The position numbers and the translations under genes were made by a program. This document shows, piece after piece, positions 52,052 to 60,626 of a stretch of DNA of 64,000 nt (its first letter is position 1; every line of letters starts with the position of its first letter). The notes below the pieces were generated by a model. It was given only the letters and a program-made list of their open reading frames with translations. It was not told the origin of the DNA and ran no database searches. This DNA is from Lachnospiraceae bacterium (GTDB lineage Bacteria > Bacillota > Clostridia > Lachnospirales > Lachnospiraceae): positions 81,672 through 145,671 of the forward strand of contig JAFYYN010000043.1 of assembly GCA_017557525.1 (NCBI GenBank). The letters are read 5' to 3'.

Positions 52052-52080
52052 TTGAATCAAGGGTAAAAATGCTTTATAAT
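52052..52080 (+). promoter_or_regulatory. Promoter of the PNPOx-like gene
   Basis: TTGAAT (52052), 17-nt spacer, TATAAT (52075), followed by AAAGGAGG. Confidence 0.8.
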
Positions 52081-52104
52081 AGTCTCTAAAGGAGGTATAA
52101 AACA

Positions 52105-52503
52105 ATGCAAGAGGTTTATGATTTTTTAAAGAAATGCGGCACATATTATCTGGCAACGGTTGATGGGGATCAGCCGAGAGTTCGTCCTTTCGGGACAGTC
52201 GACATATTCGAGGGCAAGCTCTATATCCAGACCGGTAAAGTAAAAGAATGCTCAAAGCAGCTCCATAAAAATCCTAAGGCTGAAATATGTGCCTTTGACG
52301 GTCCTACCGGGACATGGATCCGTGTTTCAGGAAAGCTTATATCAGATGACAGACGTGAAGCAAAAAAGCATATGCTTGACAGTTATCCCAACCTTAGAGG
52401 CATGTATTCAGAGGATGATGACAACTCAGAAGTGCTTTATTTTGAAGATGCTGAAGCAGTATTTGCATCATTTGGCGGAGCACCCAGGACAGTTAAGTTC
52501 TGA
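52105..52503 (+). CDS. Pyridoxamine-5'-phosphate-oxidase-fold flavin protein (NimC/NimA-like)
   Basis: A 132-residue split-barrel protein that probably binds FMN or F420. The start YDFLKKCGTYYLATVDGDQPRVRPFG and the later IQTGKVKECSKQLHKNPKAEIC are typical of the NimC/NimA-like group, some members of which reduce nitro compounds. GGAGG precedes the ATG, and a terminator follows at 52530. It is a single-gene unit. Confidence 0.85.
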   Translation: MQEVYDFLKKCGTYYLATVDGDQPRVRPFGTVDIFEGKLYIQTGKVKECSKQLHKNPKAEICAFDGPTGTWIRVSGKLISDDRREAKKHMLDSYPNLRGMYSEDDDNSEVLYFEDAEAVFASFGGAPRTVKF

Positions 52504-52529
52504 TAACAGGTCACATTTTTACGAGCAAA

Positions 52530-52557
52530 AGGCAGGGATCAGTTCCCTGCTTTTTTT
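52530..52557 (+). terminator. Terminator after the PNPOx-like gene
   Basis: GCAGGGA / TCCCTGC stem with a 5-nt loop followed by seven Ts. It leaves only about 12 nt before the next start codon. Confidence 0.88.
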
Positions 52558-52569
52558 GGGGAGAAAATT

Positions 52570-53406
52570 TTGAACGAGGAATTATTACTTTATGAATTAA
52601 AAAACAAGACGAAACTGGCTATCCAGGATATCGTCATGTACGCTCTGTCAAAAACAGGCTTTTTTCATAATGCTGCCCTACATGGTGAAAAAGCAAGAAG
52701 AATACATTATAAAATAGACGGTTTTTCCGGGCATTTAGAGTTTTCACTGATCAAACCCAACTCAAATTTCCGTATAGAAACTATACTACCGGCTATACAA
52801 AAGGAATTGGCATCCTGCGGATTAAACGTCTCATCAGAGATAAAGGAAAAATCGGGAAATCCCAACATAAAATCGATAGTGCTTAAAGGCAGTACCAAAG
52901 AACTGTTCTTGCAATTATTTAATGATTCAGACATGTCAGATAAAATCCCGGACCCTGATATGACGGATCTCCGCTTTGAGTTAAACATTACTCCTCCATT
53001 ATATGCCAATATCTGTCACGAGAAATATCAGTCGCCTGCACCATTTGAGATCAGCATGTATGATAAACCTTCTCTCTTTGCTGAAAAGATCAATAATACA
53101 ATAGTCCGTGCATGGAAAAGCCGAACAAGGGGCTGCGATCTGTACGATTATGACTTTTATCTGGCTAACAATGTACCGGCAAACTTCCGGCATCTTGTAG
53201 CAAGACTGCTCGACTCTAAGTATGTGGAAGCAAAAGAGGATATGACCTTGGATGAGGTTAAGACAAATCTGTGTAATAGATTTAGGGAAATAAATTATGA
53301 ACAAACTAAGATCGATCTTTTGCCGTTCATAACCGATCCGGAATCCCTTAAAATCTGGAGCGCCGAGTATTTCTGTGGCATTACGCAGAATCTGACGGTG
53401 GAGTAA
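52570..53406 (+). CDS. AbiEii-like nucleotidyltransferase with degenerate catalytic motif
   Basis: A 278-residue protein of the AbiEii toxin/DUF1814 family in outline: the C-terminal half has the typical MYDKPSLFAEKINNTIVRAWKSRTRG and DLYDYDFYLANNVPANFRHL. The N-terminal active site, normally GGT..R..YG..RFSEDLDFSL, reads LHGEKARRIHYKIDGFSGHLEFSL: the Gly-Gly-Thr and the Asp-x-Asp are lost. It is probably inactive as a nucleotidyltransferase or acts differently. The start is a TTG at 52570 behind GGGGAGAAAA. No AbiEi antitoxin gene is adjacent; transcription must come by read-through of the terminator or a hidden promoter. Confidence 0.7.
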   Translation: MNEELLLYELKNKTKLAIQDIVMYALSKTGFFHNAALHGEKARRIHYKIDGFSGHLEFSLIKPNSNFRIETILPAIQKELASCGLNVSSEIKEKSGNPNIKSIVLKGSTKELFLQLFNDSDMSDKIPDPDMTDLRFELNITPPLYANICHEKYQSPAPFEISMYDKPSLFAEKINNTIVRAWKSRTRGCDLYDYDFYLANNVPANFRHLVARLLDSKYVEAKEDMTLDEVKTNLCNRFREINYEQTKIDLLPFITDPESLKIWSAEYFCGITQNLTVE

Positions 53407-53415
53407 AGCCTACAT

Positions 53416-53446
53416 ATTGCGAAACGCCAATCAAAAATTGCGAAAC
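53416..53446 (+). repeat. Direct repeat ATTGCGAAAC upstream of the xylanase gene
   Basis: Two exact copies of ATTGCGAAAC start at 53416 and 53437, 21 bp apart (two helical turns), a form typical of AraC-type or similar activator sites. They lie about 100 bp before the xylanase promoter region. Confidence 0.5.
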
Positions 53447-53530
53447 AATGAGCAATTATTATCACATTATTAAACAATGTTTACATAATTATTAATAAAT
53501 GTTCTCACATTAGTAACCCATTTAACACTT

Positions 53531-53567
53531 CTTTCGATTCATTATGTGCTATTATGAAAATCGAAAG
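53531..53567 (+). promoter_or_regulatory. Inverted repeat in the xylanase 5' region
   Basis: CTTTCGATT and AATCGAAAG (9-bp perfect arms, 19-nt interval) end directly at the AAAGGAGG ribosome site of the xylanase gene. As RNA it would partly cover that site; as DNA it could be an operator. Confidence 0.5.
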
Positions 53568-53580
53568 GAGGGTATTTGCT

Positions 53581-55236
53581 ATGAGAAAAAGCAAAAAGAT
53601 TATTGCTGTAGTATTGTCACTGCTTTTGTGCCTGAACTTCCCATTCCTGGGTAATAATGCGGTAAAAGCTGCGACAGTGCTGTACAACAATGCCGAAGGC
53701 AATGATGGGGCTTACACTTATGTGCTTTGGAAGGATTATGGCGATACCAGCATGACCGTTAATGGGAACGGCCAGTTTGAGTGCTGGTGGCAGAACATCG
53801 GAAATGCTCTGTTCCGTGAAGGCGTCAAATTCGATTGCACTAAGAAGTATCAGCAGATCGGCAACATTTCCATTAATTTCGGTGTAGACTATCAGCCGAA
53901 CGGTAATTCGTACCTTTGCGTATATGGCTGGACGAGAAATCCGTTGGTAGAGTATTACATCGTAGAGAGCTGGGGAAGCTGGCGTCCACCCGGAGCAAGT
54001 TCAAAGGGTACTATTTATGTGGATGGAGGTTCTTATGATGTTTATGAGACCACCCGTGTAAATCAGCCTTCAATCGATGGCAACACCACATTTAAGCAGT
54101 ACTGGAGTGTTCGTACTTCGAAACGTACAAGCGGAACCATTTCTGTAACTGAGCATTTTAAGGCTTGGGAGCAGATGGGAATGCAGATGGGTAACCTTTA
54201 TGAAGCATCTCTCAATATCGAGGGTTATCAGAGCAGCGGCTGGGCTAATGTATATTCCAACACTGTTACGGTAGGTGGAAATGGTGGTGGAAATTATAGT
54301 AGCAACAACGGCAATAATTACAATGGTAATTCCGGAAACAATAATTCCGGTTCAAGTAACAGCAGTGCGCCCGGCACCAACCAGGGCACAGTTATTGAAT
54401 GCGAGTCCATGACCAAGAGCGGCCAGTATACAGGAAATATCAGCTCACCTTTTAACGGGGTAGCTCTGTATGCAAATAATGATGCAGTTTCAACCAATGT
54501 TAATTTCTCTTCCGGGACAAATGATTTTACACTCCGCGGAGCATCAAACGGATCGAACATGGCAAGAGTTGACCTTGTGATAGGCAACCAGACCAAAGGA
54601 ACGTTCTATTTCGGTGATGCAAATACTGCTGAGTACACGATCAAAAATGTTTCCCACGGAACAGGAAATCAGACGGTTAAGCTTGTTGTTACGGCTGATG
54701 ATGGGACATGGGATGGCTTCTGCGATGCCCTGATTATCGGTGGCAGCGGTGTTTCAACCGGAAACAGCAACGGAGGAAACTCCGGCAATAACGGTGGAAA
54801 CAACGGCGGTAATTCCGGAAATAGCGGAAACACAGGAAATAACAGTGGCAACAATGGTGGAAATACCGGAAGCTCTGCAGTTACAAAACAGTGTGAAGAC
54901 ATGACCAAGAGCGGTCAGTATACAGGAAATATCAATAATCCGTTCGGCGGTGTTGCTCTTTATGCTAACAACGATGCAGTTTCCTATACACAGTATTTCG
55001 GATCTGCAAACCATACCTTTACCTTGAGAGCATGTTCAAATAACTCAAACATGGCAAGGGTAGATCTTGTGATCGACAATCAGACCAAGGGTACATTCTA
55101 TTATGGAGATCAGTATCCTGCTGAATATAAGATCCAGAATGTTTATACAGGTACAGGCAACCATACTGTTAAGCTGGTAGTTACAGCTGATGACGGCAAC
55201 TGGGATGCATATCTGGATTATCTGAAGATTGATTAA
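53581..55236 (+). CDS. Secreted GH11 endo-1,4-beta-xylanase with two CBM36-like modules
   Basis: A 551-residue exported enzyme that cuts xylan backbones. Residues 1-30 are a signal peptide. The GH11 domain (about 32-225) has nucleophile Glu in the [10 protein letters not shown] strand and the acid/base Glu in [10 protein letters not shown]. Two repeats of about 115 residues (about 270-385 and 431-551), each starting CE(S/D)[11 protein letters not shown] and ending VTADDG-W(D), match calcium-dependent CBM36. Asn/Gly/Ser linkers separate them. The ATG at 53581 follows AAAGGAGG with 9-nt spacing and is preferred over a start nine codons upstream. The enzyme fits a plant-fibre-degrading gut or rumen organism. 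It ends at its own terminator. Confidence 0.95.
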   Translation: MRKSKKIIAVVLSLLLCLNFPFLGNNAVKAATVLYNNAEGNDGAYTYVLWKDYGDTSMTVNGNGQFECWWQNIGNALFREGVKFDCTKKYQQIGNISINFGVDYQPNGNSYLCVYGWTRNPLVEYYIVESWGSWRPPGASSKGTIYVDGGSYDVYETTRVNQPSIDGNTTFKQYWSVRTSKRTSGTISVTEHFKAWEQMGMQMGNLYEASLNIEGYQSSGWANVYSNTVTVGGNGGGNYSSNNGNNYNGNSGNNNSGSSNSSAPGTNQGTVIECESMTKSGQYTGNISSPFNGVALYANNDAVSTNVNFSSGTNDFTLRGASNGSNMARVDLVIGNQTKGTFYFGDANTAEYTIKNVSHGTGNQTVKLVVTADDGTWDGFCDALIIGGSGVSTGNSNGGNSGNNGGNNGGNSGNSGNTGNNSGNNGGNTGSSAVTKQCEDMTKSGQYTGNINNPFGGVALYANNDAVSYTQYFGSANHTFTLRACSNNSNMARVDLVIDNQTKGTFYYGDQYPAEYKIQNVYTGTGNHTVKLVVTADDGNWDAYLDYLKID

Positions 55237-55262
55237 CGAATTGTGAACAAATGACAAAAAAT

Positions 55263-55302
55263 AGACCGGCTTTAGTCCCAGAGACTATGGTCGGTCTGTT
55301 TT
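55263..55302 (+). terminator. Terminator after the xylanase gene
   Basis: AGACCG / CGGTCT outer stem with an inner AGTC / GACT, followed by GTTTTAATG. Confidence 0.65.
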
Positions 55303-55346
55303 AATGTTTAAAAATACCGTTTCCATTAGCAAATTCTGGAAAACAC

Positions 55347-55374
55347 TTGCATTTTTCATAATCTATGCTATTAT
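55347..55374 (+). promoter_or_regulatory. Putative promoter of the Rpn-like gene
   Basis: TTGCAT (55347), 16-nt spacer, TATTAT (55369). It leaves a leader of about 320 nt before the gene at 55705. Confidence 0.5.
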
Positions 55375-55530
55375 ATAATCAAGCACGTGATAAAACATCG
55401 GACTTTTTATATTTTCCGTAAGACAGCTTAATCCTTAAAGTTCATATTATTCGATTAGACTTTATTATTTGACACTTGACTTTATACATTAGCGAACTTT
55501 GAGGAACAGCTGCATCTGTTATACTCGGAC

Positions 55531-55674
55531 ATCGGTTTTTATTCCCTGCTTAAAACAGAATATAGGCAGGGCAAGAAGACAAACCGATCATAAGCATAAT
55601 TGTCTTCTAATATTTTAGTTCCTACCTATAAATAATGTGCCTGTATCATATGAAAAACGACCTTCATATGATAC
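55531..55674 (+). promoter_or_regulatory. Structured leader of the Rpn-like gene
   Basis: The leader holds three inverted repeats: ATCGGTTT (55531) with AAACCGAT (55581); AGAAGACAA (55574) with TTGTCTTCT (55600), which overlaps the former; and a perfect 12-bp GTATCATATGAA / TTCATATGATAC (55643-55674) with an 8-nt loop, 20 nt before the AAAGGAGG ribosome site. No leader ORF was found. Confidence 0.5.
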
Positions 55675-55704
55675 ATATGGACATAAAATCAAAGGAGGAA
55701 CTTA

Positions 55705-56379
55705 ATGGAAAAAGACAAGAAACCAAGGCGCAGTTTTTATCATCCCCCATTCGTAAGTGCGATGCATATCGAGTTGCGTGAAAACAAAGATAACCTCTTA
55801 TATGAGGATGAGCACCGGTTAAATACTGACCCTCTCCTAATTGACTTGCTGATAATCAAAAAAGATAGCGATGTTAACATAACAAGCGGGTTAGGTAGAA
55901 TATTCCGGAAGATTAACATTTGGGAATACAAATCCCCTGAAGCCAGCCTTGGCTATAAGGAGTTTCATAAAGGTCTAACCTATGCTCACCTTTATGTAGC
56001 GTCCTCTCCTGAAAACATATCATACAGAGACATCTCTGTATCATTTCTTAGGCATGCAAAACCTGTAAAACTAATGAAGATGTTATTATCCGAAGGATAT
56101 ACCATTTCCGAATATGAACCGGGTATATACCACGTTAGCAAATCCAATACTAACAAGGAGGATACGAAAATGGGAATATATGCTGACTACTTTAACAACC
56201 TGGAAGAGCTAGAAAACGCTAATAAAGAAATCAAAAATCAAGATGAACAGATAAAAAATCAAGATAAAACGATCAAAACTTTACAGAAGGAACTCAAAAA
56301 GACTAATAAAGAGAACTCTGAACTTAAGAAAAAGCTATTGGCTATTGAAAAGAAACTTTCAAATATTGCTGTATTATAA
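55705..56379 (+). CDS. Rpn/PD-(D/E)XK-nuclease-like protein with C-terminal coiled coil
   Basis: A 224-residue soluble protein. Residues 15-130 resemble the Rpn/transposase-derived PD-(D/E)XK group common in Lachnospiraceae: HIELRENKDNLLYEDEHRLN, IDLLIIKK (candidate Asp), GRIFRKINIWEYKSPEAS (Glu-x-Lys). Residues 165-220 are a Lys/Glu/Asn-rich coiled coil. The nuclease activity is predicted, not shown. AAAGGAGG precedes the ATG. It follows a long structured leader and stands alone. Confidence 0.65.
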   Translation: MEKDKKPRRSFYHPPFVSAMHIELRENKDNLLYEDEHRLNTDPLLIDLLIIKKDSDVNITSGLGRIFRKINIWEYKSPEASLGYKEFHKGLTYAHLYVASSPENISYRDISVSFLRHAKPVKLMKMLLSEGYTISEYEPGIYHVSKSNTNKEDTKMGIYADYFNNLEELENANKEIKNQDEQIKNQDKTIKTLQKELKKTNKENSELKKKLLAIEKKLSNIAVL

Positions 56380-56418
56380 ATTACTTGAAAAATACCCCTT
56401 TACTCTAGTAAAACCATT

Positions 56419-56438
56419 GGGCTGCCGTTAGGCAGCCC
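56419..56438. terminator. Perfect hairpin between the Rpn-like gene and the ABC operon
   Basis: GGGCTGCC-GTTA-GGCAGCCC, a perfect 8-bp stem, without a T-run on the plus strand. Further small hairpins follow (GTTAGT / AACTAAC near 56455). Confidence 0.45.
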
Positions 56439-56551
56439 TACGTAACTCTATGTAGTTAGTCTAAACTAACCAGCACTCAAAACCAAGGCCGCCGAGAGCA
56501 GCTTGCATCCAAAACCGGTGCGCAGCCCCACTCCCAGCGGCCTCAAAAACT

Positions 56552-56579
56552 TCAATCACAAAACCGTCCCTCTGATTGA
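56552..56579 (-). repeat. Recurrent hairpin with GGGACGGTTTT loop, copy 2 (also terminator-like)
   Basis: TCAATCA / TGATTGA encloses GAGGGACGGTTTTG and is followed on the minus strand by AGTTTTT, just past the FtsX-like gene. The loop core GGGACGGTT equals that at 22083-22109. Confidence 0.65.
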
Positions 56580-56584
56580 TTTAG

Positions 56585-57928
56585 TTATTCGTTTTTCATA
56601 GCTTCAATTGCTGATATTCTTGTGGCTCTGAGTGCCGGGAAGAAACCGGATACGAGTCCGACGAGTATTCCGAAACCTGCTGCAAAGAAGGGCAGCCAGA
56701 ACGGGATTACTGACATGGCAGTCTGTGCTGTCTGCTCACCATAGTACATGCCGCCGCCCATTAATCCGGAGAAAATGTCGCCTCCGTATTTGTTCATGAG
56801 CCACGAGACTATAAAGCTTAAGCCAACACCTATTGAGCCTCCGATAAAACCTATTAATCCGGCCTCAAACAGGAAAAGTTTCTTAACATCTCCTACCTTA
56901 CAGCCTAAAACCTTCATGATACCGATCTCTCTGGTCCTCTCGTAGATGGACATGATCATGGTATTTGCTATATTGATAGCAGATACAAGCATTGCTACGC
57001 CGCCGATAGCACCCAGGATGATCTCAAGCATCTTAGCGGTCTCCTGCATGGGCTTTATATACTGCATCTGGCTTTCAGATTTGTATCCCAGCTCCTCCAG
57101 CTTGTCCTGAACATCGGTAACATTATTCATGTTATCCACGTTGATGTAGATATTCTCGTATTTGTTTAAGGACTCCAGTGCCTTCTTTCTGTCTGAAAGC
57201 TTAAGGGTATTGGCATATTTCTCATATATCTTCTTATACATGTCAATATCCATAAATGCGTAGTAATCAGCCATGGAATAGCCCGACTCGGACTGAGCTA
57301 TCTTAACCATATTCTCTACATTATAGGTATACTGCTTCTTTTTCGGGTTCGGTTCATAGTTCATGAACTGGAGCTCTATCTTATCTTTATTAAGATCGAT
57401 GTCCTTGTTCACATACCTTGAGCCGTTGAAATAACCGAAATCCATATACATCTGGGAACCATAGTATATCCTGTCCTGAGAATTTGCTTTGTTGGGATAA
57501 GTGCCGTCTTCAAGAGCCGGATATCCAAAATCCTCATAGCAGTCCATATCCATAACCATAAGATTTAAGTAACTGGTATACTTTTTCTTGGCTACCAGCT
57601 GGGCATTTCCATACATCATCGGAGTTATGCTTTTTACATGCTCTATCTCACTGATCTGCTTTATGGTCTTCTCGTTTAGCTCCTGTTTCTTTTCGCTCCA
57701 ACCGCCGTCTTTGTCTTCGTACCAGGAGTTCGCGTATATCTCGATAACGGTCATGCTGCCGTTTTCCATGACAGAGGCTTCGAAGCTCTCGTTCATACCG
57801 ATACCGATGGAGATCATGACCACGATGGAGATCGTACCAATGATCACACCGATGACGGTAAGCAGGGTTCGAGCCTTACGTCTTAAGAGGTTGCGGGCCC
57901 CTAATTTTATAAGATCTATAAATCTCAT
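56585..57928 (-). CDS. MacB/FtsX-type ABC transporter permease
   Basis: A 447-residue permease with the MacB plan: a first membrane helix (about 24-44) after GARNLLRRKARTLLTVIGVIIG, a large outside domain (45-310), and three C-terminal helices, with AINIANTMIMSIYERTREIGIMKVLG marking the FtsX domain. With the ATPase at 60627 and the exported protein at 57947 it probably forms a MacAB/Lol-like machine that moves substrates out of or within the envelope. It starts 18 nt after the preceding gene. Confidence 0.9.
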   Translation of the reverse strand: MRFIDLIKLGARNLLRRKARTLLTVIGVIIGTISIVVMISIGIGMNESFEASVMENGSMTVIEIYANSWYEDKDGGWSEKKQELNEKTIKQISEIEHVKSITPMMYGNAQLVAKKKYTSYLNLMVMDMDCYEDFGYPALEDGTYPNKANSQDRIYYGSQMYMDFGYFNGSRYVNKDIDLNKDKIELQFMNYEPNPKKKQYTYNVENMVKIAQSESGYSMADYYAFMDIDMYKKIYEKYANTLKLSDRKKALESLNKYENIYINVDNMNNVTDVQDKLEELGYKSESQMQYIKPMQETAKMLEIILGAIGGVAMLVSAINIANTMIMSIYERTREIGIMKVLGCKVGDVKKLFLFEAGLIGFIGGSIGVGLSFIVSWLMNKYGGDIFSGLMGGGMYYGEQTAQTAMSVIPFWLPFFAAGFGILVGLVSGFFPALRATRISAIEAMKNE

Positions 57929-57946
57929 TCTTTGTTCCTCAAATCT

Positions 57947-60598
57947 TTATTCGTCATCTTCCTCAAGCTGTCTCTTATGCTTCTTCTTAACTACTACAAC
58001 AATGATTATCACTACTATGATCACTGCAACACTTGCGCAGATCACGATGAACAGCCATAAAGGAAGGCCTAAGATCTTTGTTCCCTCTTCGCCATTCTCT
58101 CCCATATCATCAGGATTATACTCCCCATAATCTCCAAAATCAGGATTGTAGAAGTTTCCGCTCATGTTGCCCCAGTCGATATCGCCAAAATCGCCGTAGT
58201 CTCCAAAGTCATCCCCACCCATTACATAGGTAGAAAACTCTGCAGTCTTGATCTGCTCATCACCGTTGCTGTCTTCAAAATGTACTACTACAGTACCATA
58301 AGCTTCGCCTGCAACAAGAGGTACAATCTGAGGATTAACATATTCCTGACCATAGCCTGCTACTGCGCCGACATAGGTCTTTGAGCTGTTATTTGCAAGC
58401 TCAAAGTCACCCTCGATGGTAACATAAACGTTTCCGAGTGTTGATTTGCCCATGTTGTAAAACTCGAATGAAAGATCCACGGGCTGTCCCACATAACATC
58501 CGTCATATGCCTCGATGTAAATGTTTTCAATTTCAGGTCTGTAATTTTCCACTGCATGCAGCTTTATGGTATTTTCATCTGTAACGCCGCCGTGCTCGAT
58601 ATCAACAACGCTCATGTCATCATATTCATATTCAACCTTGACTGAAACTGGATAATCGCCTGTTGCCACGTCGCTTCTGGTCTTTAAGATAACTTCCTGC
58701 TCAGCAGTCTCGCCTGCGGGTATCTGATCAACATAGAAAATGTTTGACCCCTGAGTGGGTGAGAATACTCCTTCAGCCTGCTCCAATGTGATCTTTATGT
58801 TCTTTGCAGTCTTAGTAGGATGTGTATTCTTTAAGGTGTATTTGAATGTAAAGAGTCTTCCGGCTTTAAGCTCACGCATAAGCTTATCGGGATCCTCTGC
58901 TTCCTCTAACTCGTAATCCTCAACGATGGGCTCTGCCGAATACTGGGTGATGATGAGCTTAGGTCTGCTGTTTTTCTGATCATCGTTAGTTTCTTTTTTC
59001 TCATTTATGATATTTAATACATAAAGTCCTGCTGATTCGGTAGAAGTCAAGCCTGATTCATCAGTGTATTCGCAGGTAACGTTCAGAGTATTAAAGCCCT
59101 CCGAGATATCCTTTCCTACCTTAAATGTCATAGACACTCTGCTCTTTGATCCTGCCTTTATGGTACCCACCTTTTTGTAAGGCTCTGAGCTTACGGGCTC
59201 AAAGCTTGATGATGAAAGCCCGGTACCTGCAACTTTTACATTTGTAATATCTGTTGTTCCGTCATTAATAATATCAAAGCTTACTGTAACCTTTTCACCG
59301 GCCTTGGGGTTCTCAGGTGACTGTGATACATTTCCGATGCTGACAGCGGTCTTTTTCTCCGGATCAATAGTATTTGCTCCCTTTACATACATGGTCATGT
59401 TTGAAGAAGTCTTTTCGTTTTCCTTCTCATCCTTGTATGCTGCTGCCATCTGGATCTCATAGAGACCTGAGCCAAAGCTCTTTGCTACCCTGATAGGTAC
59501 TTCTACTTCCTTTGACTCACCTGCTTTGATGTTTCCTACTGCGATGGAGTCGGTGGTAAATGCCTTTGTAAGACCGATTGATGTATCAAGTCCGCTTACT
59601 ACTGAAAGCTTTACGTCATATGCGTCTGCTTTTCCTTCATTCTTAACTATAACATTTAATGTATCCTCGCTGTCAGGCTGGAGGATTATGTAGTTATCCG
59701 TTGTTGAAAGTGAGATAACAGGTGACTCTGTCTTTACCTGCTCCTCGTTTGCTTTGTTGACGGTGATGTACATTGTCTGAGTAAATGTATTCTCAGTACC
59801 TTCTTTGTCCTTACAACTGATATTCGCATTAATACCATAAAAACCAGGCTCTGAAGTCTTCAAAACCTTTACGGGTACATCAATAGTCTTAGTAGCACCT
59901 GCTTCTATAAGCCCTACATCTATCTGATCAACTTTATAATCCGGAACTATACCGCTGGCACCAAAACTCATACTTAAAAATGTATTTATAGCTGCTCTCT
60001 CACCAACATTTTTAAGTTTGAGCTTCATAGTAAAACTCTTCCCAGGAAAAACATCTTCCTCTTCATAAATTGCTTTATCAACTACAATTTCAATAGGCTT
60101 TAGTTCCTTTGAAGTGTATGTAGTTAATTGTATCATTGATTGGTTATATGTAAACTCATTATTATTCCTAATAAATACATTTCCATAAATAGTTATAGTA
60201 TTATAACCGATTCTTAATCCATCCGAAGCTGCTACATCGAATTCAAGATTATAATCCCCACCCATTGAATCTATTGTAACTATCGCATTCTCATCAAAAT
60301 CATCTGCATATTCTCCATGTTTCAAATCTGTAAGTTTTACATTTGAAACTTTAATAAATGAATTACTTGAATCAGCACTAAGAGAATTAATTTGTGCTAA
60401 AGCTCCCGAAGCCTTTATCGGAATAACATAATGCCTAACTTCACCAGGCTCAATTGTCAAATCGTATACTCCCGTTGGATTCAATAGCTTAATATAACTT
60501 GTATCTGCCTTGGCACTTGTTGTTCCAAATGCTAAGTTAAGTACTGTCATCAACACCAAAAATACTATTACTTTTGACGCCTTCATCGATGTCTTCAT
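57947..60598 (-). CDS. Large exported CARDB-domain protein with C-terminal membrane anchor
   Basis: An 883-residue surface protein. A signal peptide at 1-30 is followed by at least four Ig-like CARDB/COG1361 domains, with repeats of PEPGEVRHYVIPI, KNVGERAA and KNEGKADAYDVK type. An acidic Gly/Asp/Tyr-rich stretch (DDFGDYGDFGDIDW) precedes a single C-terminal helix and a Lys-rich tail, so most of the protein faces outside. It lies between the ATPase and permease of one operon and probably is the partner (adaptor or substrate-binding) of the pump. The start at 60598 follows GGGAAGAGAA. Confidence 0.8.
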   Translation of the reverse strand: MKTSMKASKVIVFLVLMTVLNLAFGTTSAKADTSYIKLLNPTGVYDLTIEPGEVRHYVIPIKASGALAQINSLSADSSNSFIKVSNVKLTDLKHGEYADDFDENAIVTIDSMGGDYNLEFDVAASDGLRIGYNTITIYGNVFIRNNNEFTYNQSMIQLTTYTSKELKPIEIVVDKAIYEEEDVFPGKSFTMKLKLKNVGERAAINTFLSMSFGASGIVPDYKVDQIDVGLIEAGATKTIDVPVKVLKTSEPGFYGINANISCKDKEGTENTFTQTMYITVNKANEEQVKTESPVISLSTTDNYIILQPDSEDTLNVIVKNEGKADAYDVKLSVVSGLDTSIGLTKAFTTDSIAVGNIKAGESKEVEVPIRVAKSFGSGLYEIQMAAAYKDEKENEKTSSNMTMYVKGANTIDPEKKTAVSIGNVSQSPENPKAGEKVTVSFDIINDGTTDITNVKVAGTGLSSSSFEPVSSEPYKKVGTIKAGSKSRVSMTFKVGKDISEGFNTLNVTCEYTDESGLTSTESAGLYVLNIINEKKETNDDQKNSRPKLIITQYSAEPIVEDYELEEAEDPDKLMRELKAGRLFTFKYTLKNTHPTKTAKNIKITLEQAEGVFSPTQGSNIFYVDQIPAGETAEQEVILKTRSDVATGDYPVSVKVEYEYDDMSVVDIEHGGVTDENTIKLHAVENYRPEIENIYIEAYDGCYVGQPVDLSFEFYNMGKSTLGNVYVTIEGDFELANNSSKTYVGAVAGYGQEYVNPQIVPLVAGEAYGTVVVHFEDSNGDEQIKTAEFSTYVMGGDDFGDYGDFGDIDWGNMSGNFYNPDFGDYGEYNPDDMGENGEEGTKILGLPLWLFIVICASVAVIIVVIIIVVVVKKKHKRQLEEDDE

Positions 60599-60626
60599 TT
60601 CTCTTCCCTTTCTTTTCCCTTGTATA

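Noticed and set aside
52105-53406. AbiE toxin-antitoxin pair
   Set aside because: The upstream gene is a PNPOx-fold protein, separated by a terminator, and the AbiEii motif is degenerate.
54287-54890. Tandem repeats rich in GGA/AAT/AAC
   Set aside because: They encode the Asn/Gly/Ser linkers of the xylanase, not a separate element.
57588-58130. Long plus-strand frame opposite the permease gene
   Set aside because: Hydrophobic low-complexity translation antisense to a well-supported gene; no ribosome site.
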